NCBI GenBank assembly: GCA_004298725.1
Contig: SCQA01000027.1
Coordinates: 1-17,940, forward strand
Length of the DNA: 17,940 bases
Source of the DNA: a bacterium
Lineage (GTDB): Bacteria; Desulfobacterota; GWC2-55-46
Direction: 5' to 3'
Shown: one piece after another, positions 1 through 6,114 of the stretch
Layout of the letters: each line of letters opens with the position of its first letter
Numbering within the stretch: position 1 is the first letter of the stretch
Made by a program: the position numbers and the translations under genes
The notes under the pieces: generated by a model
What the model was told of the DNA's origin: nothing
Database searches by the model: none
The model's input: the letters and a program-made list of their open reading frames with translations, nothing else

Positions 1-1134
1 GATGAAAAACAACCTGCCGGAAAGCAAGACGCTGAAAAAAAAGACGCTGGCAAAGGCGAGGAAAAGAGCAAATTGCCGGAGGCTGTAAAAAAGGCAGAGG
101 TATTCACCTATGTAGTAGTCAAGCGAGACACGCTATGGGATATATCCAAAAGGCATCTTAATAATCCTTTTAAATGGCCGGGCATTTGGAAGTTAAACCC
201 GCAGATAGTAAATCCGGACCTGATATATCCGGGCGATATTGTCAGGATAGCACCGGGCGGCGAAGTTGAGGCAGGTTCAACCGGCAAAAAAGAGTCTGCC
301 GCGACATTGACGGCAGAGGCTGAAAACGGAAAAACTCCCGTTGATTTGAAGGTAGTGGCGCTTGAGCCTGAAAAGAGGGTGGTGCTTGAACAGCCGGTTG
401 AAGAGGGCGCATCAGCCAAGCAGGCTCCGGCTAAATCCGCGGAGGCGGAAGACACGAAGGTTGGAAGCCCCACGCTTGACAGAAAGGGTTTTGTGTCGAA
501 TTACGACCTTGATTCAAGCGGCATAGTGCTTGAGTCAAAAGAGAAGAAGCACTTTGCGTCTAAGGGCGACGAGGTTTTTGTTTCCTTCAAAAAGAAGGGA
601 GATGTAAAACCGGGCGGGCGCTACTTTGTATATACGGTTGGCGAGAAGATAACTCATCCGAGCACGAAAAAAGAGATGGGGTATATAGTCGACATACTCG
701 GCGTGCTGGAAGTTACCCGCGTCACAGGGGTGATGGAGGGTAAAGTTGAAAAGTCTTTTAAGGAAATAGCAAACGGCGCGCGGCTTATGCCTTACAAAGA
801 GACGGTAAAAGAAGTGCTATTAGCCGACACTTTTACGAATGTGCGCGATGGCTACATACTTGCTTCTCTTGAGAGCAGGATGTTTCTTTCCAAGGGCGAC
901 GTCGTTTACATAGACATAGGCGCGTCAGGCGGGATTAAAACGGGCAATAAGCTTAGAATCTACAGGCTCGGCGAATTCGTGGACGACCCGATTTCAGGCA
1001 AGTCCGTACAGCTTTCAGACGTGGAGCTTGGCGAGCTTGTCGTGATGGAAGTAGGCACTGCTACGTCATCGGCAATTATAACCAAGAGCCTTGGGGCTAT
1101 ACACGCCGCTGACAGGATAGGCGGCGTCAAGTAA
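1..1134 (+). CDS. LysM-domain cell-wall protein (5' end outside window)
   Basis: The frame is open from base 1 to the TAA at 1132-1134, so the true start lies upstream; a TTG at 73 is only the first possible start codon in view. The 377 visible residues begin with a Lys/Glu/Asp/Ala-rich linker. A LysM domain follows at about visible residues 35-83 (DTLWDIS, then LNPQIVNPDLIYPGDIVRI), a fold that binds the glycan chain of peptidoglycan. After a second low-complexity linker come two copies of a roughly 92-residue unit (about 174-263 and 284-376). Both share an SKGD-x-V motif, a short Tyr-bearing strand, a GE-x-x-x-x-P turn and a closing hydrophobic strand. The protein is probably periplasmic or envelope-bound, but the N-terminal signal is not in view. 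A LysM gene just before dprA and topA is an order I recall from Geobacter-type genomes. The function beyond wall binding is unknown. Confidence 0.88.
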   Translation, partial: DEKQPAGKQDAEKKDAGKGEEKSKLPEAVKKAEVFTYVVVKRDTLWDISKRHLNNPFKWPGIWKLNPQIVNPDLIYPGDIVRIAPGGEVEAGSTGKKESAATLTAEAENGKTPVDLKVVALEPEKRVVLEQPVEEGASAKQAPAKSAEAEDTKVGSPTLDRKGFVSNYDLDSSGIVLESKEKKHFASKGDEVFVSFKKKGDVKPGGRYFVYTVGEKITHPSTKKEMGYIVDILGVLEVTRVTGVMEGKVEKSFKEIANGARLMPYKETVKEVLLADTFTNVRDGYILASLESRMFLSKGDVVYIDIGASGGIKTGNKLRIYRLGEFVDDPISGKSVQLSDVELGELVVMEVGTATSSAIITKSLGAIHAADRIGGVK

Positions 1135-1171
1135 CGGATTTATCGCAAAAGCCGTTATCAGGCTGTTATTT

Positions 1172-1209
1172 GGGGATGGCGTCCCGCGCGCCATCCCCGT
1201 ATTTGTTTA
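1172..1209 (+). terminator. Probable intrinsic terminator after the LysM gene
   Basis: A perfect 10-base inverted repeat (GGGGATGGCG at 1172-1181, CGCCATCCCC at 1189-1198) surrounds a 7-base loop. It is followed by the T-rich stretch GTATTTGTTT. The T tract is imperfect. The hairpin contains an in-frame ATG (1176) for dprA, and its presence argues that dprA starts downstream of it. Confidence 0.65.
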
Positions 1210-1229
1210 CGGGCTTTGACACAGGCACC

Positions 1230-2330
1230 ATGGCGGATGAAAAGTTAAAATACTGGCTTGCGCTCGCGCGAGTCAAGGGGTTGGGCGGCGCGTCCGTTAA
1301 AAACCTCCTTGAGAGAGTTGACGATCCGCAGTCGCTTTTTGAAGATGACGGCGTTTTATCGCGTGTCCCGTTGCCTGAAGAGGCAAGGCTCAATATCAAA
1401 ACTTTTAGCGCATGGGGCGAGGTTGAAAGCGACCTTGCTCTCGCCAATAAGCACGGCGTAAGAGTTGTGCCGTATCACCTCGAAGATTACCCTTTGCTTC
1501 TTAAAGAGATTAACGACCCGCCGGTTCTTATTTATGTCAAAGGGGACGTTGCCCTTCTTAATGGGCGCCCTACGGTGGCGGTTGTAGGCACGAGGCGCCC
1601 GACGCATTACGGCCTTAAAATGTCCGGGCAATTGGCATTAGGGCTTGCCGCTCGCGGGGTGTCGGTTGTAAGCGGTCTTGCTCGCGGGTGCGACTCGGCG
1701 GCGCATAAAGGCGCGCTTTCAGCCGGAGGGGTTACGGTTGCGGTGCTTGGTACCGGCATTGATGTGACGTACCCGCCTGAAAACGCAAAACTGCACGAAG
1801 AGATAGCCGTCAAGGGCGTTGTTATTTCAGAATTTCCAATGGGCACAAAGCCTCAACCGTATAACTTTCCAAGAAGAAATAGGATAATAAGCGGTTTAAG
1901 CCTTGGCGTAGTCGTTGTGGAGGCGTCTTTCAGAAGCGGCGCTTTAATGACGGCGCGCCTCGCGCTTGATTACAACAGGGATGTTTTTGCCGTGCCGGGC
2001 CTTGCCACTTCCGATAGAAGCATGGGAACGAACAAGTTTATAAAAGACGGCGCCGGGCTTGTGGTGTGCGCTGAGGATATTTTAGCCGGCCTTGGCATTG
2101 ACGCAACCGTTGCCGCGGCAGGCGGCGCAGGCGCGCCCTTGACTGACACAAGCGCGTTTGGCGTTGAGGAGAGGCTTGTTTTCGACGCGCTTCTTTCAGA
2201 CGAACTTGATATAGACACCGTAGCGGAGAAGACGGGCCTTTCATCTGCAAGGGTATCAGCGGCGCTGATGGGTATGGAGCTTAGGGGCCTGATAGCCCAG
2301 TCGCCGGGTATGCGTTTTTCCAGAAAGTGA
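1230..2330 (+). CDS. dprA: DNA-processing protein DprA (Smf)
   Basis: DprA binds incoming single-stranded DNA in the cytoplasm and loads RecA on it during natural transformation; it also occurs in species not known to be competent. From the ATG at 1230 the protein has 366 residues, normal for the long form of the family. An N-terminal helical region (KYWLALARVKGLG) precedes the Rossmann-like core with GTRRPT at 120-125, SGLARGCDSAAH at 148-159, PRRNR at 214-218 and GALMTA at 237-242. A winged-helix domain of the DprA C-terminal type fills about 300-366. The frame is open further up (ATG 1176, TTG 1170), but those starts lie in or before a terminator hairpin, so 1230 is preferred although its Shine-Dalgarno is weak. 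It lies upstream of topA with a 102-base gap holding the topA promoter. Confidence 0.95.
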   Translation: MADEKLKYWLALARVKGLGGASVKNLLERVDDPQSLFEDDGVLSRVPLPEEARLNIKTFSAWGEVESDLALANKHGVRVVPYHLEDYPLLLKEINDPPVLIYVKGDVALLNGRPTVAVVGTRRPTHYGLKMSGQLALGLAARGVSVVSGLARGCDSAAHKGALSAGGVTVAVLGTGIDVTYPPENAKLHEEIAVKGVVISEFPMGTKPQPYNFPRRNRIISGLSLGVVVVEASFRSGALMTARLALDYNRDVFAVPGLATSDRSMGTNKFIKDGAGLVVCAEDILAGLGIDATVAAAGGAGAPLTDTSAFGVEERLVFDALLSDELDIDTVAEKTGLSSARVSAALMGMELRGLIAQSPGMRFSRK

Positions 2331-2341
2331 GCTGTAAAAGA

Positions 2342-2369
2342 TTGACTTAACCGGCATAACGGATATAAT
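2342..2369 (+). promoter_or_regulatory. Sigma-70-type promoter of topA
   Basis: TTGACT (2342-2347) and a perfect TATAAT (2364-2369) are separated by 16 bases. It lies in the dprA-topA gap, and the expected transcript start is near 2376, giving a leader of about 57 bases before the topA ATG. Confidence 0.75.
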
Positions 2370-2389
2370 CGTAGCGTTTTTATAAATAT

Positions 2390-2430
2390 GGCGCGTAGCG
2401 CCAAAGTTTGCGGAAGTATTCAAACGGAGA
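2390..2430 (+). promoter_or_regulatory. topA leader: two small hairpins and Shine-Dalgarno
   Basis: In the predicted leader, GGCGC (2390-2394) pairs with GCGCC (2398-2402) around a 3-base loop. Next, GTTTG (2406-2410) can pair with CAAAC (2421-2425). The second stem touches the Shine-Dalgarno GGAGA (2426-2430). An in-frame ATG at 2388 lies just before the first stem but has no good ribosome site, so 2433 is the likely start. A regulatory role is inference. Confidence 0.4.
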
Positions 2431-2432
2431 TT

Positions 2433-4583
2433 ATGGGCAAATCGCTTGTGATAGTCGAGTCGCCTGCGAAGGCGAAGACGATAAACAAATTTCTCGGCAA
2501 GGGCTTTATTGTGATGGCGTCGGTAGGGCACGTAAAAGACCTTCCGAAGAGCAAGCTCGGCGTTGACGTGGAAAACCGCTTTGAGCCGCAATACGAGGTT
2601 ATAAAAGGCAAGGCCGCCATAATTAAGGAGCTTAAAAAGGCGGGCAAGGGCGCTGACATGATATATCTCGCCCCCGACCCTGACCGTGAAGGAGAGGCTA
2701 TCGCGTGGCATATAGCCGATGAAATTGACAAAAAAAGAACAAAGACGAAAAGGGTTCTTTTTAACGAAATTACCGAAAAGGCCGTAAACGAGGCGATTTC
2801 CAACCCAATGGAGCTTAATGAGCACAAGTACGAAGCACAGCAGGCAAGGCGCGTGCTCGACAGGCTTGTCGGTTATAAAGTAAGCCCGATACTTTGGGAT
2901 AAAGTCAAAAGGGGCCTTTCAGCCGGCAGGGTGCAGTCCGTTACGGTGCGCCTTATCTGCGACAGGGAAAGAGAGATTCAGGCGTTCGTGCCAAGGGAGT
3001 ATTGGTCCCTTGAGGCCGAGCTTATTGGCGGGCCGGAGCAAACGGTCTTCATCGCCAAGCTTATAAAAAAAGACGATAAGAAGATTGAAATAAACACGGG
3101 CGCCGAGGCCGATACGGCCGTTGCCGGGCTTAAAGGCGCAAGCTGGAAAGTAGATGAAATAGAGTTTAAAGAGACGCGCAGAAACCCCGCGGCTCCGTTT
3201 ATTACAAGCAAGCTTCAGCAGGAGGCTTCAAGAAAGCTCGGTTTTACGGCTAAAAAGACCATGACAATAGCCCAGATGCTCTACGAGGGCGTTGAAATCG
3301 GCGACGAAGGGCCGATAGGCCTGATAACATACATGAGAACGGATTCGACGCGCCTTTCAGCTGAAGCCGTTACCGACGCGCGGGAGTATATAAGCCGGCG
3401 TTACGGGCCGGAGTATTTGCCGCCAAAACCGGTTATATACAAGAGCAAAAAAAAGGCGCAGGACGCGCACGAAGCCATAAGGCCGACTTACCTGAAATAT
3501 CCGCCGGAGGCGATAAAGAAAGACTTAACCACTGACCAATTCAAGCTCTACACGCTTATATGGAACAGGTTCATAGCCTGCCAGATGGCGCCGGCAATAA
3601 TTGACCAGACGCGGGCGCTTATCAACGCTGGCGTTTATACTTTTTCGGCGTCAGGCTCCATTGTAAAGTTTCAGGGTTTTACAGCCGTGTACGTCGAGGG
3701 TAAAGACGTTGAAGACGAAGAGGAAAGCAAATTGCCGCAACTCTCAAAGGGCGACGCGCTCGGCCTAAAGGCCTTGATACCCGGCCAGCACTTTACCCAG
3801 CCGCCGCCGAGATTTACCGAGGCCACGCTTGTTAAGGAGCTTGAAGAAAACGGCATAGGCAGACCTTCAACCTACGCCGCCATAATATTCACCATTCAGG
3901 ACAGGGAATACGTAATAAAGGACAAGACACAGCTAAAGCCCACGGAGCTGGGTTTTACGGTCAACGACCTTCTTATAAAGAGCTTTCCCGATATTTTGAA
4001 CGTGGAGTTTACCGCCCATATGGAGGAGGAGCTTGACAAGATAGAAGACGGCGCCGCCGAGTGGAGAAAAACGATGGAGGTATTTTACGGCCCGTTCAAA
4101 ATAAGCCTTGATAGCGCGCAAAAAGAGATGAAAAACCTCAAGGCCGAAGAGGTTCCCACGGATATTGTCTGTGAAAAGTGCGGCAAGATGATGGTTATAA
4201 AGTGGGGCAGAAAGGGCAAGTTCCTCGCCTGCGTCGGCTACCCGGAGTGCAAGAGCACCAAAAACTTCACAACCGACGACACCGGCAAGGTGCTTCCTCT
4301 TGAGCGCGAGAACGAAACTACAGACGAAGTATGCGCCAAATGCGGCTCGCCCATGCTTATTAAAAGCGGAAGGTTCGGGCGGTTTCTTGCCTGTTCAAAA
4401 TACCCCGAGTGCAAGTCAACCGCGCCGGTTTCAACGGGCATACTCTGCCCGGAAGAAGGTTGCGGCGGCAAACTTGTGGAGAGAAGGACTAAGCGCGGCG
4501 GCAGAGTCTTTTTCAGTTGTTCAAACTACCCGAAATGTAAGCACGCCGTGTGGGAGCTTCCTAAAAATACAGGCACGGATTGA
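2433..4583 (+). CDS. topA: DNA topoisomerase I (type IA)
   Basis: TopA relaxes negatively supercoiled DNA by cutting and resealing one strand through a 5'-phosphotyrosine link. The ATG at 2433 follows GGAGA and gives 716 residues starting like E. coli TopA (GKSLVIVESPAKAKT). The Toprim domain shows Glu9 and the acidic DPDREGE motif at 82-88. The catalytic Tyr300 sits in the TYMRTDSTR motif. Three C-terminal four-Cys zinc ribbons follow: C580/C583/C600/C606, C634/C637/C654/C660 and C672/C677/C696/C702. All catalytic features are present and the length fits a three-finger bacterial TopA. It has its own promoter in the gap after dprA. No terminator is evident downstream. Confidence 0.97.
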   Translation: MGKSLVIVESPAKAKTINKFLGKGFIVMASVGHVKDLPKSKLGVDVENRFEPQYEVIKGKAAIIKELKKAGKGADMIYLAPDPDREGEAIAWHIADEIDKKRTKTKRVLFNEITEKAVNEAISNPMELNEHKYEAQQARRVLDRLVGYKVSPILWDKVKRGLSAGRVQSVTVRLICDREREIQAFVPREYWSLEAELIGGPEQTVFIAKLIKKDDKKIEINTGAEADTAVAGLKGASWKVDEIEFKETRRNPAAPFITSKLQQEASRKLGFTAKKTMTIAQMLYEGVEIGDEGPIGLITYMRTDSTRLSAEAVTDAREYISRRYGPEYLPPKPVIYKSKKKAQDAHEAIRPTYLKYPPEAIKKDLTTDQFKLYTLIWNRFIACQMAPAIIDQTRALINAGVYTFSASGSIVKFQGFTAVYVEGKDVEDEEESKLPQLSKGDALGLKALIPGQHFTQPPPRFTEATLVKELEENGIGRPSTYAAIIFTIQDREYVIKDKTQLKPTELGFTVNDLLIKSFPDILNVEFTAHMEEELDKIEDGAAEWRKTMEVFYGPFKISLDSAQKEMKNLKAEEVPTDIVCEKCGKMMVIKWGRKGKFLACVGYPECKSTKNFTTDDTGKVLPLERENETTDEVCAKCGSPMLIKSGRFGRFLACSKYPECKSTAPVSTGILCPEEGCGGKLVERRTKRGGRVFFSCSNYPKCKHAVWELPKNTGTD

Positions 4584-4621
4584 TTTCAAAAATTTCAGGG
4601 TTATACTTTTATTAGTGGTGG

Positions 4622-4698
4622 TAATTTCCCCATTTTCTAAAGGGGGATTAAGGGGAATTATTTAAGTTTGGTCGTTGCCAACCGTAAATCCCCTTTTT
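4622..4698. repeat. Palindromic C-run/G-run intergenic element
   Basis: In the 259-base gap after topA, TAATTTCCCC (4622-4631) is mirrored by GGGGAATTA (4652-4660). Inside it, CCCCATTT (4628-4635) can pair with AAAGGGGG (4639-4646) with one mismatch. A further AAATCCCC plus T-run (4686-4698) is an inverted match to the AAGGGGGATTA part near 4640-4650. The pattern resembles the C-run/TTTA/TAAA/G-run intergenic repeats that I recall as dispersed in many environmental bacterial genomes. Only one element is present here, so its repeat status cannot be shown. The rest of the gap shows no gene and no convincing promoter. Confidence 0.5.
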
Positions 4699-4842
4699 AG
4701 TAAGGCTTGGAAGTTAACAGAGATATTCGTACCCGTTTGTTATAGCGTGGTTTAGTGCGCCTTGGTGGAATCTCATCTTTTGTGTTTTAAGCCGTCACCA
4801 CGATACCTTAATTGAAAAAAGTTTACTGGAACGAGGTCAGCT

Positions 4843-5595
4843 ATGATAGCAAAAGTTTCCAAGCGGATACTCATTGCGGATGATTCTGTTTTCTTCAGAA
4901 CAAGGCTTAGCGATATATTCGTCGAGGCCGGCCACAGGGTAAGGTTTGCCAAGGACGGGCAAGAGGTTATAAACGAAATAAAGCTCAACCCCAACGGCAT
5001 TGACCTGCTTGTGCTTGATATTCAAATGCCGCATGTTGACGGTTTTGGCGTTTTAAAGTGGATAAACGAAAACGGTTTTAAAGGTAAATTCCCTGTGCTG
5101 GCGGTTACAGGCGTCTATGAGCCGGTTGACGTAATGAACAGGCTCAAAAGACTCGGCGCAAGCGGACTTGTAACAAAGGGCTTTACGCCGGAACAGATGA
5201 TATTCAGGGTTAATAATATACTATTTCCTGAAAGGAGCGTAGAGGGCGCGCCGAGGCTTCGCGTGCCGGTGTCGCTTCCGGCGGATTTCACGGTGGGCGA
5301 CATTACCCGCACCGGGTATATCTTGAATATCAGCGAAACAGGCGTATTCCTTCATACGAAGACTGATTTTTTGACCGGCACCAATATGCTCTTGAAATTT
5401 TCCGTTCCCGGCTCGGATAAAGTCATCAGCGCGAAGTGTGTCGTGAAGTGGACTACGGTGGAAGTGGCCTCTCAGACGCTCTTTGGCGGCTCGGGCATAA
5501 TGTTTAATTCGCTCTCCGAAGACGGCCAGCGGATTGTAAGGGAGTTCGTGGAGGCGGAGCGCAAACGTCTTGGCATGGACGAGAGCGTAGAGTAA
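4843..5595 (+). CDS. Response regulator with REC and PilZ domains
   Basis: This 250-residue cytoplasmic protein starts at ATG 4843 behind GAGG at 4833-4836. Residues 8 to about 128 form a receiver domain: acidic pair D13/D14, phospho-acceptor D59 (LVLDIQMP), T89 and K112. Residues about 137-245 form a PilZ-like domain of the kind often seen in Myxococcus and related proteins. RLRVPVSLP opens it, and NISETG at 162-167 matches the (D/N)xSxxG motif of c-di-GMP binders. The RxxxR motif is imperfect: Arg140 is present but the position four residues before it is Ala136, with Arg138 between. The protein thus probably couples phosphorylation to an output through protein contact or c-di-GMP, but ligand binding is uncertain. 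No DNA-binding domain and no partner kinase are next to it. Its stop is 7 bases from the lspA stop on the other strand. Confidence 0.9.
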   Translation: MIAKVSKRILIADDSVFFRTRLSDIFVEAGHRVRFAKDGQEVINEIKLNPNGIDLLVLDIQMPHVDGFGVLKWINENGFKGKFPVLAVTGVYEPVDVMNRLKRLGASGLVTKGFTPEQMIFRVNNILFPERSVEGAPRLRVPVSLPADFTVGDITRTGYILNISETGVFLHTKTDFLTGTNMLLKFSVPGSDKVISAKCVVKWTTVEVASQTLFGGSGIMFNSLSEDGQRIVREFVEAERKRLGMDESVE

Positions 5596-5602
5596 AAAAC
5601 CG

Positions 5603-6097
5603 TTATGCCTTATCTTTGCGAAAGTAAAACGCGTAAAACGCAATCGCCACGCCAACAGTTATGCCGGAGTCAGCCACGTTGAACGCCGGCCAGTAGTATT
5701 TGCCGGCGTGAAAATACAGAAAGTCGGTTACCGAACCGAACCGCGCTCTGTCAATTAAGTTTCCTGTTGCCCCGCCTGCTATCAGAGAAAAACAAAAGAC
5801 CGTCAGTTTGTCTTTGGCTTGCCATATAAGCACGGCGATAATCGCAAGCGCCACTACGGACGTGCCGATTAAAAAGATTGTTCTTAACGCGCCGCCGCTG
5901 TGAAACAGGCTGAACGCCGCGCCCGGGTTTTTAAAATATACGAGGTCGAAAAAGCCGTTTATGACGGCCATGGACTCGTTAAGCGCCAAGCCCTTCATTA
6001 CGGCAATTTTGGTTATCTGGTCAATAACAATAAGCGGAATTATTGTCAAGACGGCTATTTTGAGCTTGATGTTTACTTGTGACCTTTTTTGGGGCAT
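5603..6097 (-). CDS. lspA: Lipoprotein signal peptidase (signal peptidase II)
   Basis: LspA is an inner-membrane aspartyl protease that cuts signal peptides from prolipoproteins before the lipid-modified cysteine. From the ATG at 6097 it has 164 residues, the usual size. Four hydrophobic segments are visible (about 12-34, 72-92, 99-113, 140-158). Family motifs are DQxTK at 26-30, NPGAAFS at 57-63, GGATGNLIDR at 108-117, VTDF with D125, and FNVAD ending in D143. D125 and D143 correspond to the catalytic pair, and D116 is also conserved. The frame continues upstream into the 3' end of ileS, but 6097 is preferred: it lies 17 bases after the ileS stop, is preceded by AGGT on the minus strand, and gives the normal length. 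It is probably cotranscribed with ileS. Confidence 0.96.
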   Translation of the reverse strand: MPQKRSQVNIKLKIAVLTIIPLIVIDQITKIAVMKGLALNESMAVINGFFDLVYFKNPGAAFSLFHSGGALRTIFLIGTSVVALAIIAVLIWQAKDKLTVFCFSLIAGGATGNLIDRARFGSVTDFLYFHAGKYYWPAFNVADSGITVGVAIAFYAFYFRKDKA

Positions 6098-6114
6098 CTG
6101 TGACCTGTTAGGGG

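Noticed and set aside
4584..4842. A small gene in the topA downstream gap
   Set aside because: Open frames here are short, run into topA or the palindromic element, and lack ribosome sites.
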